Source: an uncultured Clostridia bacterium (GTDB lineage Bacteria; Bacillota; Clostridia; Oscillospirales; Ruminococcaceae). Taken from it: a stretch of DNA of 5,793 nt. The translations under genes were made by a program, and so were the position numbers. The stretch lies in assembly GCA_947632425.1 (NCBI GenBank), contig CANRPG010000130.1:1-5793 (forward strand). Reading direction: 5' to 3'. The notes under the pieces were generated by a model that had not been told where the DNA came from, searched no databases, and worked only from the letters and a program-made list of their open reading frames with translations. Positions 1 through 5,793 of the stretch are shown here, one piece after another. Position 1 is the first letter of the stretch, and every line of letters starts with the position of its first letter.

Positions 1-434
1 AGAACATGAACATAATTATGGCTATGCAGTCGGGCGGCGATGATTTTATCGCAAAGCCCGTTGACAGCAATGTTCTCATAACCAAAATACAGGCTATTTT
101 GCGCAGGGCATACGATATGAGCCTCTCCCCTGCCCTTGAATACGGCGGTGTTTCGCTTTTTATAAACGACGGCACTGTGGCTTACGGCGGCAAGCGCGCG
201 GAGCTTACCAAAAACGAGTTTCGCATATTGCAGACACTGATGGAGCACAAAGGGAAGATAGTCAGCCGTGAAACGCTTATGGAGCGGCTGTGGCAGATGG
301 ATCACTACGTTGAGGAGAACACACTTACCGTGAACGTTGCGCGGCTGAGAAAAAAGCTCTCCGACCTTGGCGTTGACGACTTTATAAAAACGCGCGTGGG
401 CAGCGGATATATTATAGGGGGCGCTGAAACATGA
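1..434 (+). CDS. Response regulator, OmpR family, BceR-like (5' end missing)
   Basis: Cytoplasmic DNA-binding half of a two-component system. The frame is open from the left edge, so the first ATG at 6 is an internal methionine; roughly 80 N-terminal residues, including the phosphorylated aspartate, lie outside the window. Counting from that methionine, residues 1-35 are the end of the receiver domain, with the GGDDFIAKP stretch that carries the conserved lysine. Residues 45-140 are a winged-helix effector domain: NEFRILQTLMEHKG, then the recognition-helix region VNVARLRKKLSDLG and the wing TRVGSGYII. The GGDDFI.KP wording and the downstream kinase and ABC genes point to the BceR/PsdR subgroup, which activates peptide-resistance transporters. 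The stop overlaps the kinase start by ATGA, so the two are probably translationally coupled. The exact orthologue is not certain, so no symbol is given. Confidence 0.93.
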   Translation, partial: NMNIIMAMQSGGDDFIAKPVDSNVLITKIQAILRRAYDMSLSPALEYGGVSLFINDGTVAYGGKRAELTKNEFRILQTLMEHKGKIVSRETLMERLWQMDHYVEENTLTVNVARLRKKLSDLGVDDFIKTRVGSGYIIGGAET

Positions 435-1426
435 CGAGGCTTCTGGCTAATTATATAAAGCAATACCGCCTGCTGCTGTGGCTGCTTGTGCTTTTCACCG
501 CGGTGTTTTATGCTGTACTTTCAGCCTACGGCTTGCCTGCGGAGGCTGCTGTGTACTCGGCTTTGCTATGCTTAGCAGCTGCGGCGGCTGTAATAACTGT
601 ACATTTTATTACCTATAAAAAACGGTACGACATACTATCCCGCGCGGCGGAGGATATAAGCTTTATGAACGCTATGCCTGACGGCACTTTTGAAAATATA
701 TCTCCCACAGAAGAAAAATACATAGAGATCATCGAAAAACTTACAGAAAAAACAAGCGATATGCAAAGTGAAATGCGCAGGCTGCAAACCGACAGCGAGG
801 ACTTTTACACGGCTTGGGCGCATCAGATAAAAACGCCGATAGCCGTTATGAAAATGACTTTGGAGCAATACGACACAAAACAGAGCCGCGAGCTGCTTAT
901 GCAGCTTTTCCGCATTGAGCAGTACACCGAAATGGCGCTTTATCAAAGCAGGCTGGGCGGCAGCGATCTGAGCATAGAAAAAACGCCGCTTGACGGTGTT
1001 ATTCGCGCCTGTGTAAGAAAGTATGCGCCGCAGTTTATTTCAAAGAAGATACGCCTTGTTTACAGCGGCAGTGAAAGCACCGCCATAACCGACCGCAAGT
1101 GGCTGGGGTTTATTATTGAGCAGCTGCTTTCAAACGCTGTCAAGTACACCGAAGAAGGCAGCGTTACAGTTACCGCAGAGGGCGAAAAGATAACCATTGA
1201 GGACACAGGCATAGGCATATCTGCAAGCGACCTGCCGCGCATATTTGAAAAGGGCTACACGGGTCAGGCAGGCAGAGAGGAGGGCAGCAAGGCAACGGGG
1301 TTGGGGCTGTATCTTGCCAGAAAAGCTGCCGACAAGCTCTCGCACAAGCTGTATGCGCAGTCGCAGCAGGGCAAAGGCAGCATATTTACTATAGACTTGC
1401 ATACTGAAGAAACAGAGTTTGAATAA
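431..1426 (+). CDS. Sensor histidine kinase, BceS-like intramembrane-sensing type
   Basis: Membrane kinase that phosphorylates the upstream response regulator. It has 331 residues, the usual size for the BceS group. Two hydrophobic helices (about 13-31 and 38-61) are joined by only a few residues, so there is no extracellular sensor domain; in this family the signal comes from the partner permease. A charged linker (about 62-120) leads to the phosphorylation helix, DFYTAWAHQIKTP, with the phospho-acceptor His131. The ATP-binding domain follows: N box QLLSNAVKYT (Asn235), G1 box EDTGIGI (258-262), F box IFEKGYTG (271-278) and G2 box GLGLYLAR (290-297). All catalytic motifs are intact. The start at 431 is supported by an AGGGGG Shine-Dalgarno at 416-421, nine bases upstream, and by the ATGA overlap with the regulator. 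The last base of its TAA stop is also the first paired base of the inverted-repeat element that follows. Confidence 0.95.
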   Translation: MTRLLANYIKQYRLLLWLLVLFTAVFYAVLSAYGLPAEAAVYSALLCLAAAAAVITVHFITYKKRYDILSRAAEDISFMNAMPDGTFENISPTEEKYIEIIEKLTEKTSDMQSEMRRLQTDSEDFYTAWAHQIKTPIAVMKMTLEQYDTKQSRELLMQLFRIEQYTEMALYQSRLGGSDLSIEKTPLDGVIRACVRKYAPQFISKKIRLVYSGSESTAITDRKWLGFIIEQLLSNAVKYTEEGSVTVTAEGEKITIEDTGIGISASDLPRIFEKGYTGQAGREEGSKATGLGLYLARKAADKLSHKLYAQSQQGKGSIFTIDLHTEETEFE

Positions 1427-1675
1427 AGCAGTGGAGAGTCAAGCACAAGTCGCCTCACGCAGATGATTTTATGTACTGATAACAATCGCAAAGAAAAATA
1501 AAATAGCCGATTAAAAAGTTTTCGCCGTGAGGTGCGCAGCAGTTTTTACAGAGCAGATTTTCGTCAAGACTAGGCGGCAGGTCGCAGGCATACTGGCGTA
1601 TGTCAAGACCTGACAACGACGTATTGGCGGAAAGATGCCTGCAAAAACCGACTTGGGTTTGGCTCTCCACTGCTT
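1426..1675 (+). repeat. Folded 250-bp element with 27-position terminal inverted repeats (MITE-like or structured RNA)
   Basis: Seen in the sequence: the left arm 1426-1452 pairs with the right arm 1649-1675. Of 27 positions, 24 are Watson-Crick, two are G-U in a plus-strand transcript (1439 with 1662, 1443 with 1658) and one is a mismatch (1445 with 1656). The outermost 13 pairs, beginning AAGCAGTGGAGAG, are perfect. Inside are a 7-bp stem (1453-1459 with 1526-1532) stacked directly on the outer stem, an AT-rich stem (1466-1472 with 1498-1504) and a nested hairpin at 1578-1612. GTCAAG occurs three times (1438, 1563, 1602). I see no target-site duplication next to the arms, no transposase, and no T-run that would make it a terminator. 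Size, terminal repeats and intergenic position suggest a small non-autonomous mobile element; a structured RNA is the alternative. Its copy number elsewhere is unknown from this window. Confidence 0.7.
1578..1612 (+). other. Nested hairpin inside the inverted-repeat element
   Basis: The outer stem is CAGGTC (1578-1583) with GACCTG (1607-1612). After a small 3x2 internal loop, the inner stem pairs 1587-1593 with 1598-1604 (seven pairs including one G-U, 1588 with 1603) and closes a TGGC tetraloop. The G-U pair would be a C-A mismatch on the other strand, so the plus-strand RNA folds better. An alternative pairing exists: GCAGGCA at 1584-1590 is complementary to TGCCTGC at 1636-1642, which would break this hairpin. 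Confidence 0.55.
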
Positions 1676-1688
1676 CATCTTACAAAAA

Positions 1689-1706
1689 TGTCACACCATT
1701 GTCACC
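1689..1706 (+). promoter_or_regulatory. Probable BceR-type operator (7-4-7 site)
   Basis: TCACA (1691-1695), four bases, then TGTCA (1700-1704) fits the TNACA-N4-TGTNA inverted repeat known for BceR-like regulators. The same bases also read as a TGTCAC direct repeat (1689 and 1700) with an 11-base period, about one helical turn. The site ends eight bases before the proposed -35 element, and its centre is about 52 bases upstream of the expected transcription start. That is a sensible place for an activating OmpR-family regulator and matches the regulator encoded upstream. Binding is inferred. Confidence 0.62.
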
Positions 1707-1714
1707 CGAATAGA

Positions 1715-1743
1715 TTTTCAAGCGGCTGAAAGTGTGATATAAT
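1715..1743 (+). promoter_or_regulatory. Sigma-A-type promoter with extended -10 for the ABC transporter genes
   Basis: The -10 hexamer is a perfect TATAAT at 1738-1743, preceded by TG at 1735-1736 (extended -10, TGATATAAT). The best -35 at 17-base spacing is TTTTCA (1715-1720), four of six matches to TTGACA, so it is weak and consistent with a promoter that needs an activator. Transcription would start near 1750, leaving a leader of about 27 bases before the ATPase start. The ATPase and permease genes therefore have their own promoter, separate from the regulator and kinase. Confidence 0.7.
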
Positions 1744-1762
1744 TTTTGTCAGAAAGCAAATT

Positions 1763-1768
1763 GGGAGG
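1763..1768 (+). promoter_or_regulatory. Ribosome binding site of the ABC ATPase gene
   Basis: GGGAGG lies eight bases before the ATG at 1777. It is a strong, well-placed Shine-Dalgarno and fixes the start of the ATPase gene. Confidence 0.85.
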
Positions 1769-1776
1769 TCATAAAA

Positions 1777-2541
1777 ATGGCGATACTTGAAGTACAGGGC
1801 GTTGAAAAAATATACTCGCCGCGGTTTGGCGGCAACAAGATACGCGCCCTGAACAACGTAAGTTTTACTGTAGAGCAGGGCGAATATGTTGCGGTAATGG
1901 GCGAATCGGGCTCGGGCAAGACAACGCTGCTAAACATCTTGGCGGCGCTTGACAAGCCTACCAGCGGTGAAGTATACCTTGACGGCATACAGCTGACAAA
2001 GGTCAAGGAAAAGGAAATTTCGGCGTTTCGTCGGGATAATCTGGGGTTTGTGTTTCAAGATTTTAATCTCTTGGACACATTCTCGCTCAGGGATAATATC
2101 TACCTGCCGCTGGTGCTTCTGGGGCTTGACCACCGCGAGATGAAAGAGAGGCTTTCACCCATAGCCAAAATGCTCGGGATAAGCGATATTCTTGAAAAAT
2201 TCCCTTACGAGGTATCGGGCGGACAGAAACAGCGCGCGGCGGTGGCAAGGGCTATAATAACACAGCCGAAAATACTGCTGGCAGACGAGCCGACAGGAGC
2301 TCTCGATTCGCGCTCGACAGACAGCCTTTTGCACATATTTTCGCTAATAAATGCAAACGGGCAGACGATAGTCATGGTAACGCACTCGGTAAAGGCTGCC
2401 AGCCATGCAAAGCGCGTGCTTTTCATCAAAGACGGCGAGGTGTTCCACCAGCTGTATCGCGGAGAGATGACGAGAGAGGAATATTACAGAAAGATCTCCG
2501 AGGCGCTTACGCTGATAATGTCGGGCGGTGAAGAGCTATGA
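1777..2541 (+). CDS. ABC transporter ATP-binding protein, BceA-like
   Basis: Cytoplasmic ATPase of a peptide-sensing and detoxifying ABC transporter in the MacB/LolD/BceA group. The 254 residues are normal for BceA. All nucleotide-binding motifs are intact: Walker A GESGSGKTT (42-50), Q loop with Gln94 in FVFQDFNLLD, signature VSGGQKQR (146-153), Walker B ILLADEPTG (Asp170, Glu171), D loop GALDSR and the switch histidine His203. It should therefore be an active ATPase. It pairs with the permease encoded immediately downstream; the stop overlaps the permease start by ATGA, so the two are probably made in matched amounts. Transcription is likely from the promoter at 1715-1743 under control of the upstream regulator. 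LolD- or MacB-type paralogues share these motifs; the kinase upstream and the permease type downstream make the Bce assignment. Confidence 0.95.
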   Translation: MAILEVQGVEKIYSPRFGGNKIRALNNVSFTVEQGEYVAVMGESGSGKTTLLNILAALDKPTSGEVYLDGIQLTKVKEKEISAFRRDNLGFVFQDFNLLDTFSLRDNIYLPLVLLGLDHREMKERLSPIAKMLGISDILEKFPYEVSGGQKQRAAVARAIITQPKILLADEPTGALDSRSTDSLLHIFSLINANGQTIVMVTHSVKAASHAKRVLFIKDGEVFHQLYRGEMTREEYYRKISEALTLIMSGGEEL

Positions 2542-4511
2542 ACGGTAAAAATCCCACCAAAAAAGGCTTGTATGCGCGCCTTGCCGCCGACAACATACGC
2601 AAAAACTCGCAGCTTTATATCCCCTACCTCATAACCTGCTGCCTTACCGCTGCAATGCTGTATATCATCACGTCGCTTTCGCGCAACAAAGGTCTTATAG
2701 GTATGCAGGGCGACTACGCGCTTTTGGAGATACTGAGGGTAGGCAGCATAATAACGCGGATATTCGCATTTATTTTTCTTTTCTACACAAACAGTTTTAT
2801 ATCAAAAAAGCGCAAGAAAGAGTTCGGGCTGCTCAATATCCTCGGCATGGAAAAACGCCACATAGCAAGGGTGCTTTTTATGGAAACGCTTTACAGCGCG
2901 GTAATAAGCCTTGTGCTTGGCTTCGGCTTTGGCATACTGCTTGACAAGCTGCTTTTCATGCTGCTTAGAAAAATGCTCGGCGGCAGCGTAAAGCTGGGCT
3001 TCTATATCTCGCGCTACTCGCTTGCGGTAACTGCGATATTTATGCTGATAACATTTCTGCTGATATTTTTAAACTCACTGCGGCAGATGCACTTTGCACA
3101 GCCTGCGGAGCTTATGCGCGGTTCACAGGTAGGCGAAAAAGAGCCAAAAGCAAAGTGGCTGATGGCGCTTCTGGGCGCGGTGCTGCTCGGCATAGGCTAC
3201 TACATCTCGATAGTTACCAAAAGCCCGTTAAAGGCAATATCGCTGTTTTTCATAGCGGTGCTGTGCGTTATTATAGGTACATATCTGCTGTTCACATCTG
3301 GCAGTATCGCGGTACTTAAAATACTGAAAAGCAAAAAGAGCTATTACTACAAAACGAAAAATTTCACCACCGTTTCAGGGCTTATGTACCGCATGAAGCA
3401 AAACGCCGTCGGCATGGCGAACATTTGCATACTTTCAACAATGGTGCTTGTAATGGTATCTACGACCACTTGCCTTATGGCAGGCATGGAGGACATAATA
3501 AAAACGCGCTACCCGTATGATTTTATGGTATCATACGGCACTGCAAAAAGTATTGATATAGAGAAAGTCCTCAAAGAAAACGGCGTTAATGTTACAAGAT
3601 CGCAAAGCTACACCTCGCTTGAGTTCGCAGCTTTCTGCAAGGGCGGCAGGGTATACGCCGAAACTTCTGCAAACAGCAGCGCTTCTATTGATGATGTATA
3701 CGAACTTGCAGTGCTCAGCACGGAGGAGTACGGCAAACTTGTCGGCGAAGATATTTCACTTGCGGACGGCGAGATACTTTTCTACAGCAGCGAAAAGGGT
3801 CTGGACTTTGACAGCCTTGATCTGTGCGGAAAAGAAGTGACAGTGAAAGAGCGGCTGAAAAGCTTCCCGAACGAAAAGACCTACAACATAACTCAGAAAA
3901 TGGGCGTTGTTGTCAGCGGCGAAGATGAGGTGCAAAGGCTGAACGAGTATCAGCAAGGTGTTTACGGCGAAAACGCTTCGTTTATACAAAATATCTACAA
4001 TTTTGACGTTGAGGGCGGCGGAGATGAGAGCGTGAAACATCTGTTGGAAGTCTGCCTTGCCGGCAGCGGCCGCTACATGATGATAGACGTAAAATACAGC
4101 GCATACGACAGCTTTATTTCTCTGTACGGCGGACTGTTCTTTCTGGGAACGTTTTTAGGCATACTGTTTGTTATGGAAACGGTGCTGATAATCTACTACA
4201 AGCAGATATCGGAGGGGTACGACGACAAAAAACGCTTTGAGATAATGCAGAATGTGGGCATGAGTCGCGCCGAGGTAAAGCGTTCAATACACTCGCAGAT
4301 AGTTAAGGTGTTCTTTCTGCCGCTGCTTACCGCAGGGCTGCACACGGCATTCTCATTCCCGCTTATTCGGCGGCTTATGCTTATGATGAACATGAACAAC
4401 GCTAAGCTTTTCGCGCTGTGCCTGCTTGCCTGCTTTTTGGCGTTCGCGGTGCTGTATGCGCTGGTGTATTCGCTGACGGCGCGAACATATTACAAGATAG
4501 TCAGTAAATAA
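2538..4511 (+). CDS. ABC transporter permease, BceB-like (FtsX family)
   Basis: Membrane subunit of the transporter and, by family knowledge, the actual sensor of the antimicrobial peptide that signals to the BceS-type kinase. It has 657 residues, close to B. subtilis BceB. About ten membrane helices can be placed: near 27-47, 66-88, 112-138, 160-180, 205-225, 231-253 and 289-313, then a large hydrophilic extracellular domain (about 315-525), then 530-553, 588-608 and 622-646. That domain between helices 7 and 8 is the family hallmark. Two FtsX-type coupling segments are visible: KKRKKEFGLLNILGMEKRHI (90-109) and, near the C-terminus, KKRFEIMQNVGMSRAEVKRS (564-583). The start at 2538 overlaps the ATPase stop; its own Shine-Dalgarno (GGTGAAGAG, 2527-2535) is poorly spaced, which favours coupled translation. 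Nothing looks broken. The extracellular domain has no residues I can tie to a given ligand, so bacitracin, lantibiotics or other lipid II-binding peptides all remain possible. Confidence 0.94.
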   Translation: MNGKNPTKKGLYARLAADNIRKNSQLYIPYLITCCLTAAMLYIITSLSRNKGLIGMQGDYALLEILRVGSIITRIFAFIFLFYTNSFISKKRKKEFGLLNILGMEKRHIARVLFMETLYSAVISLVLGFGFGILLDKLLFMLLRKMLGGSVKLGFYISRYSLAVTAIFMLITFLLIFLNSLRQMHFAQPAELMRGSQVGEKEPKAKWLMALLGAVLLGIGYYISIVTKSPLKAISLFFIAVLCVIIGTYLLFTSGSIAVLKILKSKKSYYYKTKNFTTVSGLMYRMKQNAVGMANICILSTMVLVMVSTTTCLMAGMEDIIKTRYPYDFMVSYGTAKSIDIEKVLKENGVNVTRSQSYTSLEFAAFCKGGRVYAETSANSSASIDDVYELAVLSTEEYGKLVGEDISLADGEILFYSSEKGLDFDSLDLCGKEVTVKERLKSFPNEKTYNITQKMGVVVSGEDEVQRLNEYQQGVYGENASFIQNIYNFDVEGGGDESVKHLLEVCLAGSGRYMMIDVKYSAYDSFISLYGGLFFLGTFLGILFVMETVLIIYYKQISEGYDDKKRFEIMQNVGMSRAEVKRSIHSQIVKVFFLPLLTAGLHTAFSFPLIRRLMLMMNMNNAKLFALCLLACFLAFAVLYALVYSLTARTYYKIVSK

Positions 4512-4523
4512 GCAAATAAAAAA

Positions 4524-4558
4524 CGACGCGTACCCAAAAAGTACGCGCCGATTTTTTT
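4524..4558. terminator. Bidirectional rho-independent terminator between convergent genes
   Basis: Stem arms 4524-4533 and 4541-4550 enclose a 7-base loop. Seven T follow on the plus strand (4552-4558) and six A precede the stem (4518-4523), giving six U on the minus strand. Position 4526 faces 4548: this is an A-C mismatch in plus-strand RNA but a U-G wobble in minus-strand RNA. The stem is therefore a full 10 pairs for gpmI and seven continuous pairs plus two for the permease gene. It lies 12 bases after the permease stop and just before the gpmI stop. Confidence 0.88.
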
Positions 4559-4566
4559 AGAATATG

Positions 4567-5793
4567 TTATTTTACAATGCTTTCGCCTGTCATTTCCTCG
4601 GGCTGCTTTATGCCGAGAATTTTCAGAATAGTGGGTGAAAGGTCTGCCAGAACGCCGCCCTCGCGCAGGGTGATGTCATCATCAGCTCCTGCAATTATCA
4701 GCGGAACAAGGTTGGTAGTATGCGCTGTGAATGGCGAACCGTCCTCCTCATACATCTTGTCAGCGTTGCCGTGGTCAGCTGTAACAAGAGCCACGCCGCC
4801 CATTTTAAGCACAGCATCTACCGTTCTGCCCATGCAGGTATCTACTGCTTCAACAGCCTTTACTGCGGCTTCAAACACGCCCGTATGACCTACCATATCG
4901 CAGTTTGCATAGTTGAGGATTATAACATCGTACTTGCCAGACTCTATTCTCTTTACCACCTCATCGCAGACAGGGTAAGCGCTCATCTCGGGCTGCAAGT
5001 CGTATGTAGCAACTTTCGGCGAAGGTATAAGCACTCTGTCCTCGTTTTCAAAAGGCGCTTCAACACCGCCGTTGAAGAAGAACGTAACGTGCGCATACTT
5101 CTCTGTTTCAGCGATCCTCAGCTGTGTCATGCCGAGCTTTGAAATATACTCGCCCAGCGTGTTGGTAAGACCCTCGGGTCTGAAAGCAATATCAACATTC
5201 GGCATGGTGGCGTCATACTGTGTCATGCATACATAGTAAAGAGGGAATCTTCCGTTTCTTCTCTCAAAGCCCTTGAACTCATCGTCAACGAAAGTACGGG
5301 TTATCTCTCTTGCTCTGTCGGGGCGGAAGTTATAGAAGATAACGCTGTCGTTCGCTTTTACCATACCGCTCTTATCGATAACGGCAGGAACAACAAATTC
5401 GTCGGTAACTTCTGCGGCGTATGAAGCTTTAACTGCCTCTACCGCATCGGCACACTCAACGCCCTCGCCGTATACGATAGCCGAATATGCTTTCTCAACT
5501 CTCTCCCAGCGATTATCTCTGTCCATAGCGTAATATCTGCCCATAACGGTAGCTATTTTGCCTACGCCTATTTCTTTCATCTTGTTTTCGAGCTCTGCAA
5601 CAAAGTCTGCGCCGCTGGTAGGGGGCACGTCTCTTCCGTCAAGGAAACAATGAACGTACACCTTGCTAAGGCCCTCTTCCTTTGCGAGCTTCAACAGACC
5701 GTAAAGGTGGGTATTGTGCGAATGTACACCGCCGTCAGACAGCAGACCGAACAGGTGCAGCGCGGAATCATTTTCGCGGCAGTTTGCCACAGC
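4567..5793 (-). CDS. gpmI: 2,3-bisphosphoglycerate-independent phosphoglycerate mutase (N-terminus outside window)
   Basis: Cytosolic glycolytic and gluconeogenic enzyme interconverting 3- and 2-phosphoglycerate, with two metal ions (manganese in characterised Firmicute enzymes) and a phosphoserine intermediate. About 408 of the usual 510 or so residues are visible. The frame runs off the right edge, and the GTG at 5788-5790 is internal, not the start. Counting from it, the motifs are SDGGVHSH (18-25), DGRD (51-54), GRYYAMDRDNRW (84-95), NFRPDRARE (154-162), the EKYAHVTFFFNGG loop with Lys231, NYANCDMVGHTG (293-304, metal ligands Asp298 and His302), TADHGNAD (337-344, Asp339 and His340) and His357 in FTAHTTN. 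These cover the substrate and metal residues of the family. The nucleophilic serine and one metal aspartate lie in the roughly 100 residues beyond the edge. The gene is convergent with the transporter genes and shares their terminator. It is an ordinary housekeeping gene with no functional link to them that I can see. Confidence 0.97.
   Translation of the reverse strand, partial: AVANCRENDSALHLFGLLSDGGVHSHNTHLYGLLKLAKEEGLSKVYVHCFLDGRDVPPTSGADFVAELENKMKEIGVGKIATVMGRYYAMDRDNRWERVEKAYSAIVYGEGVECADAVEAVKASYAAEVTDEFVVPAVIDKSGMVKANDSVIFYNFRPDRAREITRTFVDDEFKGFERRNGRFPLYYVCMTQYDATMPNVDIAFRPEGLTNTLGEYISKLGMTQLRIAETEKYAHVTFFFNGGVEAPFENEDRVLIPSPKVATYDLQPEMSAYPVCDEVVKRIESGKYDVIILNYANCDMVGHTGVFEAAVKAVEAVDTCMGRTVDAVLKMGGVALVTADHGNADKMYEEDGSPFTAHTTNLVPLIIAGADDDITLREGGVLADLSPTILKILGIKQPEEMTGESIVK

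Noticed and set aside
6..8. ATG at the left edge as the start of the response regulator
   Set aside because: The frame is open upstream to the window edge and the residues that follow are the end of a receiver domain, so this is an internal methionine.
635..1402. Minus-strand frames within the kinase gene
   Set aside because: They are antisense to intact kinase motifs and have no recognisable protein features.
1426..1675. The long inverted repeat as a transcription terminator of the kinase gene
   Set aside because: The arms are about 200 bases apart and the right arm is followed by CATCTTAC rather than a T-run.
1416..1685. Target-site duplication flanking the inverted-repeat element
   Set aside because: The bases outside the arms (ending TTTGAAT on the left, beginning CATCTTA on the right) share no convincing direct repeat, so insertion is not proven.
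1699..1704. TTGTCA as the -35 box of the transporter promoter
   Set aside because: It matches five of six consensus bases but is 33 bases from the TATAAT, and no -10 lies at 17 bases. It is better explained as half of the operator.
1691..1737. TCACAC (1691) and GTGTGA (1732) as a long inverted repeat spanning the promoter
   Set aside because: Six-base arms 35 bases apart are easily expected by chance, and the right arm overlaps the extended -10. The 7-4-7 site explains the left arm better.
1676..1776. Riboswitch, T-box or peptide leader before the ATPase gene
   Set aside because: The predicted leader after the start near 1750 is only about 27 bases, too short for any of these, and holds no start codon with a reading frame.
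4577..5142. Plus-strand open frames opposite gpmI (4577-4888 and 4720-5142)
   Set aside because: They lie antisense to a highly conserved enzyme with all its motifs, have no family-like sequence and no good ribosome sites. They are shadows of the coding strand.
5788..5790. GTG near the right edge as the start of gpmI
   Set aside because: The protein would lack the first ~100 residues including the catalytic serine, and the frame continues to the window edge. It is an internal valine.

Overview
The window looks like chromosomal DNA of a Firmicute, most likely a gut or rumen Clostridia of the Ruminococcus/Oscillospiraceae kind. That placement is an inference from the gene types (a Bce-type resistance module, a cofactor-independent phosphoglycerate mutase), the moderate GC content, heavy use of ATA isoleucine codons and strong Shine-Dalgarno sites. 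No marker gene fixes the genus.

Layout. Positions 1-434 (+) are the C-terminal two thirds of an OmpR-family response regulator. It overlaps by 4 bases (ATGA) a short, two-helix 'intramembrane-sensing' histidine kinase at 431-1426 (+). Then comes a 350-base gap without a convincing gene. Most of the gap (1426-1675) is a compact element bounded by a 27-position, almost perfectly paired inverted repeat with further hairpins inside. The rest (1676-1776) is a recognisable regulatory region: a BceR-type 7-4-7 operator, an extended -10 promoter and a good ribosome binding site. This promoter drives an ABC ATPase (1777-2541, +) and, overlapping it by ATGA, a 657-residue BceB/FtsX-type permease (2538-4511, +). 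A hairpin with T-runs on both sides (4524-4558) separates the permease from a convergent gene, the C-terminal four fifths of phosphoglycerate mutase gpmI (4567-5793, -), which runs off the right edge.

How it works together. By family precedent (BceRSAB, PsdRSAB and relatives), the permease with its large extracellular domain detects a cell-wall-active peptide such as bacitracin or a lantibiotic. It passes the signal to the kinase, which has no sensor domain of its own, and the phosphorylated regulator switches on the ATPase-permease promoter. The sequence supports this circuit with the R-S-A-B gene order, the sensorless kinase, the permease architecture and an operator just upstream of the ATPase promoter. 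The peptide recognised cannot be read from the sequence.

The least explained part is the 250-base folded element between the kinase and the ATPase. It begins on the last base of the kinase stop codon and resembles a small non-autonomous mobile element or a structured RNA. The substitutions inside its stems keep pairing (as G-U) only in a plus-strand transcript.
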